Both the position numbers and the translations under genes were made by a program. Shown here piece by piece: positions 49,401 to 59,846 of a stretch of DNA of 64,000 nucleotides. The stretch is from positions 5,051,748 through 5,115,747 of the forward strand of contig NC_018397.1 of assembly GCF_000208865.1 (NCBI RefSeq), in the 5' to 3' direction. How positions within the stretch are numbered: the stretch's first letter is position 1; every line of letters begins with the position of its first letter. The stretch is from Neospora caninum Liverpool. Lineage: Eukaryota > Apicomplexa > Conoidasida > Eucoccidiorida > Sarcocystidae. The notes beneath the pieces were generated by a model. It saw only the letters and a program-made list of their open reading frames with translations, did no database searches and had not been told where the DNA came from.

Positions 49401-52209
49401 CACCTCGGGCCCCATCATCATTGCGCAAGTAAGCAACGCGCAAGGGGCTCTTTACGCTCCTAGACGCCGTGCACGCACACTCGCAGTAAACTCTTCATTC
49501 ACATAGTCGATATATATATATATATATATATGTATAGACGAGTGTTCAGATGTGAAGATATTGCAGATTTTCCCCGGCGGCTTTTGGGCATGTTGTGTGT
49601 GTGTGTGACGGAAGGGCGCGTTTGCATGCCGAAACGGATGTGCCAGGGGGAAAAGTTGCTTGCAGGATGGTCCTTCAGACGCTATGTGCGTCGCTGAAGA
49701 ATCTGTCTCTCCGGCCGAAAGCGCCGGAAAGCAAACGTGCTTTCGAGCAGCTTGATGGATGCAGAGTACAGATGCAAACGCACTGTGCGTCTACACAGTA
49801 GGTGGCTGTCGAGGTCTGGCGTCTTCAGGATCCGTTCGTGTCGCCTCTGCTTTTTGTGTGTTTTAGACTTTGGAGGCGTGGCAGTGGATCCGCGACCAGA
49901 TGCACAAGCGGAACATCAGCAAGGAGTACATTTGTTTGTGTCACGGGACGTTGGCGGAGGGTTTCCACGTGATTGATTCGCCCATCATCACGTCGACGGA
50001 CGGGCGGCGCCTCCAGTCGTACATTCACCACGCGGGCCAGCCGTCGCTGACGGTTGTGAAGCCTTTGGCGCACTTGGAGCACAAAGAGCTTCGGTACCCT
50101 GCGTCCAGCGTGCCCCTCCAGTTCACGTTGAACTGGGTGAAGATCCACACGGGGCGCACGCATCAGATCCGCGTGCATCTCCAGAGCTTGTTGGACTCTC
50201 ACGGCAGGCCGCACTGCCTGGTGAGCGACGACAAGTACGGCAACGGCCAGCAAGTCGAGGATTTCCAGTGGTGTCGCCGCCTCTTCCTTCACCAGCATCG
50301 GCTATCCTTCCGCGACTTGAACGACACGCCTCAGTGCTTTGTGAGCCCTCTGCGCGCCGACCTCCTCAGTGCGCTGCGTCACCTGCGCGTGGTCCGGTCG
50401 ATGCACGAAGCTTGGCATCCCCTGCGAGACCACCTCCTTTTGGGCCCGGGGCAGGGCCCGCAGGGCGGGAGCACGACGCGGACGTCTTCTCGCAGCGGCG
50501 AGGCGAGTGCGGCAGAGCGCGCGGACGCTGCGGCCGGGCGGACCGCGGGGCCGGCCTCGGGAGACGCGAAGCCTGCGGAAAAATTGGAGATCCACGTGGT
50601 TCTCTCGGACGCCGAGCAGCGGGCGTACGACGCCGCGTGCCGCGCGATGCAGCAACACAACCAGGAGTATCGACGCAGCGTCTCTTCGCGATGCTGCTTC
50701 TCGTCTCCGGCCTCGAGTGGAGCCGGCGCCCTCGGCACCACGCCCTACGGCTCGCTCGTCGGCGGCGCCCTGCAGGTGTCTCTGTCGGGCGGGCTCCTTC
50801 TGGGCTCCAAAGCCGGCGCGGGCCTCGCGTCGTCCGCACTCTGCGGCCCGCCACTGCTCAAGGTCGGCGCGGGCGCGCTGAAGAACGTGAGCAACTCGGC
50901 GCCTCTCGTACCCCTCCTGCCGCCCATCTCCACAGCCATGCTCGGCGCAGCTGGGTCTCCCTTCCACGCCCACCATTCTCTCATGCTCAACCACAAGGGC
51001 GTCCTGGGGACCCCAGGCGGGCCCTCGGCGGTCGCCCTCAGGCAGCAGGCGCGAGTGGGGACTGTGTTGGGTGCGGTGAACGCCGGCGCGCTGTCGAGCG
51101 CGGGCCTCATGGCTTCGACCGGCGTCTCCGCTGGAACGGAGGATGGCCGAGACTCCGGCGCAGGGATCTATGGCCGGAGCAACAGCGGGACGATGGGACT
51201 GCCGCTGGCGGGAGCCTTGGGCGCCGGGTCGACTGGCGGCGCGGGCTCCTCTCGGGCTTCGAATCCGGCGTGGAGCTTCGCTGACGCCTCCTCTGCGGCT
51301 GGCGCAGGCGGAGACAGCTCGCCGTCTTCCGGGACTGGAGCGGGCGGAAACGCGCGGGAAGCGCCGTCCGGATCGAAGGCGGAAGGCGACGGAGCGACTC
51401 AGGATGGCCCGGGGCTCGACTGGAAACTCGTCAAGTCTCAGGCTTCGCTCTCCAGTGCGTCCAGTGCTGGAACGGCGTCGGCATCGGGCGAGACGACGCC
51501 AGGGAATCGGTCCTCGCAGGGAAGCCTTGGTGGAGCGGGAGTGTCTGGCCCTCCGCAGAACACGTCCCGTTCGTTGTTGGGGACCGGAGGCGCCAGTCGA
51601 TTTTTTGGGTCGGCAGCAAACACGCCGCCCTCTGCGCGGTCGCTAGCGTTCGCCGGTCGCGTCCCCACCAGCGCGGGCCCTGGCTTGGGCTCCACCGCGG
51701 TCGGAGCGTCGAGTCGTCCTCTGCCAGTCGCCCTGGATGCAATGGTTCTGGGGGGTCCGAGGTCCTCGAGCTCGCATGCAAGTGCGTCGAATGCGGGCAA
51801 CGCAAAGAGCTCCACAGGGAACAAAGACAGCGGCTTCTTCAGAAGTTTCCGCGGGGACAGTTCACGCACAGAAGCGGAGGGCCACAGGCTGGGGGCTGCA
51901 GGATCGGGAAGTATCAACCGCGCGGGGCCGAGTCCGTCTGACCACCAGCTGTTCTCGTCGTTAGGACGGACCTCGAGTTTGGGGGCGCGAGGCGACAAGA
52001 GCGCCGGCCCAGGAGGCGCCTCCGGAGACGCGCCCGAGAAAGGCGACGGAGGCGAAGGCAAAGCAGACGGCCAGGGCCCCTCAAATGGAGACACCACACC
52101 TGGGGCCAGCAGGGCGGGAACGCGCCCCGCCTCGATCGGCCCGAGGAGACAGCTCTACAAGGAGGTGCTCGTGCGAAGCAACAAGGGAGGGGAGTCCGGT
52201 TCGAGCTAA
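43486..52209 (+). CDS. Giant RluA-family pseudouridine synthase, two exons
   Basis: Exon 1 is 43486-49428 and exon 2 is 49867-52209 (donor CAA|GTAAGC, acceptor TTTTAG, phase 0), about 2761 residues. An in-frame TGA at 43480 lies just before the ATG, which fixes the first Met. Residues 1 to about 1885 are disordered, rich in Arg/Glu/Gly/Pro/Ser. The catalytic domain spans about 1885-2150: VLWEGDGLTVIDKPPGWH, then the signature GHRLDVDTSG with catalytic Asp1970, then ISKEYICLCHGTL and VKIHTGRTHQIRVHL, all standard for PF00849. Family members isomerise uridine to pseudouridine in rRNA, tRNA or mRNA; the substrate is unknown here. Residues 2150-2761 are again disordered (Ser/Gly/Ala). Bacterial RluA enzymes have about 220-330 residues, so this is roughly eight times longer. 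The N terminus (MFVRGTRHFASSCASL) is basic and Ser-rich and could target an organelle; that is weak. Confidence 0.9.
49429..49866 (+). other. Intron of the pseudouridine synthase gene
   Basis: 438 bases, GTAAGC...TTTTAG. It interrupts the catalytic domain just after the HRLD signature (between IIIAQ and TLEAW) and carries an (AT)n at 49511-49531 and a short (GT)n near 49595. Confidence 0.9.
49511..49531. repeat. (TA)n microsatellite
   Basis: About ten TA dinucleotides in the pseudouridine synthase intron. Confidence 0.95.
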
Positions 52210-54563
52210 CGCGATGCATTTAGGACAGAGCTAGAAGAGGAAGGATGGAAAGGCAGGAAGGTATGCCAAGGAAGATGAGATTCCAGGCCGGGCAACAAGG
52301 GACAGTCGGTTGGGGAGACGCTCTTGGAGGTACCAGCATTCGAACGGGAATGTGGGGGTAATCAGAGAAAGCCGCAAGCTGAGGAGACACCCTCCTGTTG
52401 TCTCGGGAGGTGGGAACATGAAGGCGAAGCGGCCGGATTCGAAAGGGAGAAAAGACTTGTCGATTCAAATGGGCGGCGAAGAGCAGGGGAAGAAATGCCG
52501 AGAAAGGCTGCTGACAAAGACGTAGTCTAAACACGAGTAGCGGCCGCAAGGGCGGGACCACTAGGAGACAGAGTTCGAAGTGGAAGAGGAACGAAGAAGG
52601 GGTTCTGGTTTAGCTTCTTATCTTCTGTACGAGTTACGAAGAAAAGCACGGCGGTGTGTGTAGTCAATGAGTACACAAGAGACGTGTATGTACCGGGGAC
52701 ATATGGATTCGCACAAGTGACGAAGGCAGCATGTAGACTGTGGTAGTACGAAAACCAACTGCGGAGAGCGACAGCATTGCGTTTTGGTTGTGAATGCAAA
52801 CACTTCGTCAGAATGCATTCTTGTCGACATGACAAAGCGAAACAGGTCGTTGAAGTGGGATGTGGAGCGTCTAACTGGGCCGTTTAAAATGTGGTTTTGT
52901 TACGCAGCGATTCTAAGAACTGACCACGAAACAGACAAAACCGTCCAGTGTGGACTCTTTGGTGAGTCAGAGGTCGACGGGCGGCTCGCGATACCGGGAA
53001 ACAAGTTGTGCGTTGCAGGTTGACGTTAAGTCGAGGCGATGAACCCACCGGCACTCTGGGATATGCACATTTCAGTTTCGCAGTAGTTCGTCTTTGGCAC
53101 ATACACCTTTACACACAAGATGTCACAGGTTTGCCGTGCGAACACCGCGGAAAGCTGGCGGGGGTCACTCGTTGGAGAACATCGTCGAAGAACATCGCCA
53201 CTCCCGCTCCACATCGTCTTCGACTGCAGTCAGAGTCACGTATGTGGCCAGCCCTTCCTTGTCCACATTTAAGGCTTTGTAGCGTTACACCTCGTTCGTC
53301 CTCCGTGTAAAACAGAGGACGATTCACTAACGGTAATAAGCCTTTCTGATAGCGGGAGGCTGTGGTATGTGTTGGTGCATTTCCTGGCGTTACGGAGGAA
53401 GATAGCGTAGTCATGAAGAGGAGCAACTATGCTCCCCCCGATGGAAGGTGTGCAGACGCAAGAGTGCACTGCTGTGTCTCGTGTGTATCGATGGAGCTGA
53501 AGACTGCCTGGACGTATGTTTCCAGCTCTTCGCGTGTCATCGTGGGCGTGCTTTTTCGGTTCCAAAGAAGCAACGCTTGCGGGACTCGAGTGCTCTGCGC
53601 CAAGTGTTACGAATTTCTCAAACTGGGGCTACCTAGGAGTGTAGTCCATCGTTATCAGTCTGGACTGCTGGGAAGAAAGAGGTTCTGTGTGTGTATCGAA
53701 GGACAGCAAACGTCTTCTTCAAGCGAACGCGCCAGTGGCACCAACATGTTTGCAGCTGTGTCCGACGGTCCGTCAAAAGGGTGGCTTCAGAAACGCGCCG
53801 CAGCCGGTCATCAAACGCGCCGTGGCCAAGTCTTGATTCAGAAATTAGCCAGAGAGGTTCTGCCAAAAAAAGGCAGCCTCTGAGTTTCGGACACGCCAGA
53901 CCGTGTCTGTCATCAAGAATCCGCCAGTTTTCCACAAAAAAGCACGCAGTGCGCGACCAACACTTCCGGTCGTCGTGTTCGCGCCCGTCAACAGTCCCTC
54001 TGGAAGTCATGCGACCGATCACCTTGCCTCCAGGGACACCGGGAGTCACCCGTCCGCGCCGAGGCGTGTCGAGAACGCAATGCGAATGATGTGTTCCGTC
54101 TCTGTGTAGACGCAGTGCGTCTGCATTCAGCAACAACTTCCCCCACACTTCTTCCGTACACATGTAGATCATGCTATGGATTTTCTACGCACGTGTGGCA
54201 GACCACGTGGTGAGTTCAACAGAACTGTCTTTGCCATGGCTTCTCAAGACCAGCACGGTTTCCTACGAGTCGCAACTCTGGTTGCCTCGAGGACCACACA
54301 CTTGCGCCACTCCAGTGCTCCCGCTTTTGCACCCGGATTCGCCGGCGGTACGCATTTTGCACAGGCACTCTTTTCAGGCGCAAGCGCAGTGGACGTCGGT
54401 GCGCAGAACCTTCAAGAAGCGCTGGCTCTCTCAACCCCGGACGAATCCGAGAGACTCGGGTGTAGACGGCGAATCCCTGGTCTCACGTGCCACACCACGA
54501 GCAAAAAGCACAACGGTGAACCACGTGGGACATATAGAGAAACGGAGAAAGTTTCGGGTGCGC
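52210..54563. other. Spacer after the pseudouridine synthase gene
   Basis: 2.35 kb between convergent genes; it should hold two 3' UTRs. Open frames such as 53362-53883 (+, 173 codons) and 54172-53633 (-) lack signal peptides, domains and clear splice sites. No gene called. Confidence 0.5.
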
Positions 54564-54995
54564 TCATGAAAGCCAACCCAAGAAGGCGATTAATACAAAC
54601 GCGATCGTGGCTGCGTTCCACAGAGAGACCGCCACAGCGGGTATTGTTGCGGAACAATCCACCCAGTTTCGCAGGGGGATCCCCGTACTGCCACTGCAGT
54701 TACTGGCATCCCACTGCTCCTGTTTCAGCTCCGAGGCTGTACGAGTAAACAGGTACGGGTTACAGTTACCCCATGGTGCCGGGCACCCCTTTGGTCCCAT
54801 GCAGAGTTTCAGTCTGGGGCAGCAGCTTGCGTTGTCTTTGCATTGCTCGCTTGACACGCAGCGAGCGCACTCTCCAAGGAACTGTGTCTTTCCTCCGCAC
54901 ACCCACGGCTCTGACGCCTCCGCCGCCGTCGAAGTGATAAGTGTACTTGCGATGCCAAGCACAATCAATAAGTGATTCAGGGCGGCCGCCCTCAT
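54564..54995 (-). CDS. Small cysteine-rich secreted protein with a hydrophobic C-terminal tail
   Basis: A single exon of 143 residues. The ATG at 54995 (context ACAACAATGAGG) is preferred over the longer open frame to 55115 because it starts directly with a signal peptide: MRAAALNHLLIVLGIAS, then STAAEA as a likely cleavage site. The mature part has 11 cysteines, nine of them within about 50 residues (VCGG, GECARC, EQC, SCC, LCMG, GCPAPWGNC), followed by a spacer and an uncharged hydrophobic tail (AATIAFVLIAFLGWLS) running to the stop. Such a tail with no cytoplasmic residues suggests a GPI-attachment signal or a tail anchor. It is probably surface or secretory-pathway located. I do not recognise the family. 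Confidence 0.7.
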   Translation of the reverse strand: MRAAALNHLLIVLGIASTLITSTAAEASEPWVCGGKTQFLGECARCVSSEQCKDNASCCPRLKLCMGPKGCPAPWGNCNPYLFTRTASELKQEQWDASNCSGSTGIPLRNWVDCSATIPAVAVSLWNAATIAFVLIAFLGWLS

Positions 54996-55813
54996 TGTTG
55001 TTTCCGTCCGGAGACTAAAGGAACATGCAAGGGTCACGGGTCTCTGCAACGCGGAGCAGAAAAGAGCGTCCCGCCCTGAAGAGTCGAGAAACTCGACTAC
55101 TGAGTGGGTTCCCAAAAGTCCACAATGGTCCTCTGAGATGAGGAGTACGGGAACCAGAAAAAGGAAAGGGACGGTCTACGCACCGACTGCTACTTTGCGT
55201 CCAAAGCGACTGTTGCGCATCACAAGCGCGATTTCTCGCCGCCCATATTCAAACAAAACACCCTGTTTGTCTGCACAAAAGCTCTCGGCCGTTGTTGAAA
55301 TGGGTCTGAGCTGCGCACGATTTCCACAACCACACAAGAAGAGAGACGACTGGACAACAAACAGAGCCAACGCCTTGGCACATGCAAAAAATCACACCAT
55401 CTCTCTTAGTGGAAATTTACGCAAAACATTTCAGGACGCCCGAGAACGGGAGCTCTACCCTATAGGGCTGGTGGTCTACGGTTTCGGGGAGGCCCTTTCA
55501 CAGTCTCGATCTTGAGGGGGGGATAACCACTACGGCGCAAAGAGGGGAGAGGCGCGCCACAAGCTCTGTGCCGACAGGGGACCGACGCCAACGGGCGGGA
55601 CGCCGTGCAGAGTAAGCGCAGCTACGAGCCGTTGCCAGGAACCTCCAGCGAAAACTGCGACTCCGCCCGAAGAGTTCCCCGTCCAGAGTGGACGAATCCG
55701 GCGTCGCGGATCCAGATATCTAAAGTTTGGCTTCAAAGGCTCTGTAAAACGGTGTCAGCTACGCCCAGTGATTCATGTGTATATGCATGTTGAGATCTGC
55801 TGAACAGGTTTCT

Positions 55814-56666
55814 CTATGCGTCGCTTGCCCCGATAAGTTGCCCCGAACTCCACCGACTCCACACATTTTCCCTTTTGGGGCAGTTCACATGGGTGTGTGT
55901 CCCTTCCAACACCACAGGGCTGCCGACGCTTTCTGCTGTAAAAGGTTGCAAGAATGCCGGCTGCACATACGCATGTCGAAACCTAGCGATTCCTCGGGAG
56001 GGACTGTACATATTGGAGCTACGGAGGTCTCCGTACGAGGCGAGGTAGCGCTTCACCTGACTGTACTGTGGGGTCTCTTCGGCAAAAAACTGCGTTAGTG
56101 GGACGCGAGTGTTTCCCGAAGCAGTGGAGGGTCGAATTCCAACCGATCGACGCATGAGCCAACCGGGAAAATCCCCACTTTCCAAGCACTCGCCCTTCGG
56201 CCGAGTCCCACACCTGAAAATCGCCCGGCTGACTTCCCTCAGCTAGCCCGTGCACCTTCGTCAGCAGAAGACACCCCACCGGCCCTACCCGGACGGTTCT
56301 GAACGTCCCTTTCGCTGCCCCTCATGGAAAGGCACTAACAGCCATGTACCGGAGAAATCAACCCTTGCTGATATATATATATATGGAAGGTAGAAAAGCG
56401 AGGTGGGTGGTGGCGCCACTTTCTGTCACATGTTGCGTGCATACAACAATGAAGTCTGTCGGGGGTACATCCGCCACGAACACGCAAAGATCCGGGCGTC
56501 CGCGAAAAGAAATCGGACGTTTACCTAGTTTTCTGACTACTTGCCTGTGAGACGTTAGGAAGGCGAACCATGACGTTGCCACGAAGAGAGGCAGACAAAT
56601 TAGGAGGCCGCAAAAGGTGCCGGGTCCATTCCATGTCCGACCACGCTCTCTAAGGCAGTCCACCAT
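55814..56666 (-). CDS. Speculative two-exon gene for a small secreted protein (GC-AG intron)
   Basis: Proposed exons are 56666-56545 and 56213-55814, 173 residues. Exon 1 encodes a basic N terminus and the hydrophobic stretch GTFCGLLICLPLFVATSWFAF, like a signal peptide. The donor would be AG|GCAAGT, the consensus of rare GC-AG introns, and the acceptor GATTTTCAG; phases 2 and 1 fit and the total is a multiple of 3. Exon 2 is Ser/Arg/Tyr-containing, of unremarkable composition, with three cysteines. Alternatives: a GT donor four bases later (GTAGTC) joined in phase 0 to another frame of the same acceptor, or no gene at all. There is no homology I recognise. Confidence 0.28.
56371..56384. repeat. 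Short (AT)n microsatellite
   Basis: Seven AT dinucleotides; it lies inside the intron of the speculative gene on this strand. Confidence 0.9.
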
Positions 56667-58432
56667 AACTCCTTCCGCAGACCATACGAACTGGATTATC
56701 CACTGCATGCGTACAGGCCGTGCCTGCAGTGTGCCAAGACTCTGGAAAGGTAGGTTCTGGCTGTTAAGTTGGTCTATTGCCTGTGGCAAAAGAAACTAGT
56801 GTAGAGAGCGCGATCACGCCATGAACTGACAGCATGAGGGTAGTCTGTAATAAGCACTGGTCTGAAGTGTCGCTCTGGCGGCAGCCTGTTTCCTGGAGTC
56901 ACGCTTTGCGTCGTAGAGTTACATACTCAAGTCGAACCACTTGAAAACCTATGTGGTCCCAGTGAAAGTGTTACTTGGAAAGTAAGAAACGTGCGGAGGC
57001 CCCTGCCAGGGCACAGTGGCACTGCAGGCAACTGGCCTTCTCTCGCTGCACTGCGATCTCCCGTGTGGGTAACACTTTTCGTTCTGACAACGGCAGGCCA
57101 CACCAGAAACTTGGCTAGATGAGGCGAAGCGCGCGTGCTCAATCCGGACAGCGCAAGTTCGCCAACCACTCTCCAGACGGATGTTGATGAAGGCAGTGCA
57201 TGGTGGATCTTGCCAGAAGCCGATATCACTATTTTGATGAAACCACGATGGTAGAGAAGCTTCTGTTCTTTCCCTATGCAGCACCTTGTTGAGGGACGCA
57301 TATGCAGGTGTTTCCGGCCAAGGAGGCCCCCACGTCAGAAACCAATCAAGTGTCCGTTGCCCACTGGGGAACTATCAGCAGCGCACAGCTCTCGAGATAT
57401 AAAATAATCAGTGTCTGGCTAGGGGCATAGAGGAAATGTGTAGATTTGGATCCACAGCTGGTAGCTCGGCCGCCTATGCAGGGGGGTTTCGCAACTTCCC
57501 GGCCTTCGGTCACGGGGCTGTGTGTTGTGCGAGACTCGCAGAACGCTACCCAGGATCTGTCACGTTCACCGCCGTGAAAAAAACGACGACGGAATTCCCA
57601 TGTACGACTGGATTACTCGCCTGTCCCCAAGGAACCACTCTGGAAAATCGCAATACAGGTTTCCCTATCTGCCCCAAAGGCCAGGTGTCACGAAGGTTGC
57701 TGGAACTGTAGAGAGCATGGGTTCAGGCCGCACCGGCCAACGCCGAATTGGTATCGAGACCGTTTTTAGTGACTAAGCTTGGATCTTGTCGGCTCTCTGC
57801 CACCTCAGGATCCATGAAAGTGGAGACGAAAAACGTCAACAGCCGATACGACGAATTTGACAAAATGTATCAAAACCCTGTTTGAAAATCGCCACCCGAG
57901 CGCCATCACTCGAGGCAACGAATCACCACTCCAGATGGATTGGGCATATGATGGGAGTGTCTTGCACGCAGCAGAGCTGAAACGATTGAGGGACCTGTGT
58001 TGGTGGAGCCGAGTGCAGCTCGATAGGGGGAGACGCGGGAAGTGTTTGTTAGATACTTGGGTACGGCACGGACCTGAGCCAGACTGTTCCTCGGCCACAA
58101 GCTGTGTCTATCGGGGGAGTGCCCGAGATCCCCAAATTACAGAAAGTCCTCGTCTCGATTTTTTAAGAAGCGTAGTGTACTGTGAAATTTAACCCCAGCT
58201 GCACGCAACTGATGGGAAATGGACACACAAATACAAATGTGTCGGCTAGACCATTTATCACGGATGTGACCGACCCAAGGAACCCCCACAAAGTTGCTGC
58301 TGTCCCCCGTTCTTTGACCGTCCGTCGCATCAAAAACAAAAGTGTGCGACGCGCCTGAAGAAAGCAGAGGCATTTGAAAAGGAGTCTGAGACCAGCTTGT
58401 CCGCGGTTTCTGTAACAAGGAGAGCTCCTCAA

Positions 58433-59846
58433 ATGACGAAAGTCAGGCGGAGGCGGACACATGGTGCGGGCTGGAAGGTGGTGTGCGTCGCCGTGGCCTT
58501 GCTGTGTCGTGCAGCGTCTCTCTCAGTCTCGATCGCCGAGTCACAACAGAGGTAAGAGCCGCCGCACCTTGGAGGTGACGCATTGTTTATGGTATGAAAT
58601 GGAATGAGGGGTGGGCCCAGATCTCCACTTCAACAAATCGAAAAGCAGTGCAATTTGGTGCGGGCGTGGCACTCCTTGCCACCACTGGGGCTGGAGGTCG
58701 CGTGAATGACATGTGGAGTCTCCTCACTCTTTAGTTCGTGAACGTCACCCCGTACACTGTGTGCATGTCAGTCCCTCTTACGAATGATGCAGCACCAATG
58801 ACGAGTGGAGCCAATCCAGATCGTACGGCAGTAAAGCTTCCCCCTCCCCCCAGTCTAGTGGCGAACCATGGCTACGGGGAATGTCGATGCATGACGACCG
58901 TACTGCAGCTGCCCAGTTAAACGTTCTTCCCTGGGTCGGTTCAAGGGCGCGAGTGCTTGCCTCCTCTGATGGTCGCGACACCTCGAGGAATGCCGAAGGA
59001 TCACGCGAAGCGCCTTCCAGTCGACAACCGCTATCACCAGCACCCCATCCTCAAGGCGACCGCAGCCAATCAGCTGCGGCCCCTGCCCCCGCGATAAGGG
59101 AAGGCGACCGGACAATCCGAGTAGGTCCATGGCGGCCTGCCCGACCTTTTCCAGCATCCATCACAAGCGAACAGCGTGGCCAAGTCTCCGACGGTGTCGC
59201 CACTAGTATGCAAAGACACAACAGTGGGCGAGTCTTCCCCGCGCCACCCCCGCCGCCCCCGCCCGCGCCCCCGCCCCCCCCTCCTCCATTTTGCCCATGT
59301 GAGCAATGCGTGCAGCATGAATCGCGGCTGGCACAACTTGTTCAGACGGCCAGAGATAATGAAAGGGCCTTAGAAAATGCACTCCTGGACGAAGCACAAC
59401 TGCAACGGTGGGCCCAGGGACTCTTGGGGAGTCCGGAACCGGCGCCTAGACCGGGGCGGGACAGGATGCATGTGTTAAACATGCTAAACGAAGTACGCTA
59501 CACTGTACAGTTGCTTCAGGAGAAAAGACAATTGCTGCGGCAGGCAAAAGAGGCGTTCATATGGCTTCGACGAGGCGCCCACCTACTCCACGAGGGCGTT
59601 GTACAGCAAGGAGTTCCACGAGACGTTCCTAGGAGAAATGGGGGGCAAGCGAGGCAGGAAGGACAGGCTGGGCCCCCACGAGCTCCACCGCCACGACCTG
59701 TTTTCCAGGGACAGCCAGGACTGCAAGGCGGGATTGCAGGAGCCAACCCGGTTCCACAAGCTCCAGGCCATGGACGTCAGGGGCAGCCAAGGCAGCAGCT
59801 CATGCGGAGGAATGCGCTTCGCCGGGGGAATGTCGGACGGCAGTAG
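58433..59846 (+). CDS. Putative secreted proline-rich protein, two exons
   Basis: Exon 1 is 58433-58551 and exon 2 is 58793-59846 (donor AGAG|GTAAGA, acceptor GATGCAG; phase 2 into 1; total 390 residues). Exon 1 supplies a signal peptide: basic MTKVRRRRTHGAGWK, then VVCVAVALLCRAASL. Its exact phase fit with the long exon 2 frame, whose upstream stop is at 58785, is the main support for joining them. The mature protein is Ser/Pro/Ala-rich, then has a run of prolines (about 59239-59292), a CPCEQC motif, two Gln/Leu/Arg-rich helical segments with coiled-coil character (about 59310-59400 and 59465-59610) and a Gly/Gln/Arg/Pro-rich basic tail. The design resembles lineage-specific coccidian secreted proteins, for example dense-granule-like ones, but nothing shows the compartment. 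Function unknown. Confidence 0.6.
59239..59292 (+). repeat. Poly-proline C-rich tract
   Basis: A run of CCN codons encoding about 15 prolines broken by alanines, in exon 2 of the proline-rich secreted gene. The plus strand is nearly pure C with few G. Confidence 0.9.

Larger units (their letters stand above)
54996..58432. other. Spacer holding one speculative gene
   Basis: 3.4 kb with scattered ORFs of about 60-145 codons on both strands. Only the 55814-56666 minus-strand pair has a signal-peptide-like exon and a consistent splice phase, and it is listed separately. Segments such as 57436-57711 (+), 57857-58192 (+) and 57301-56927 (-) show nothing I can support. A short (AT)n lies at 56371-56384. 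Confidence 0.5.
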
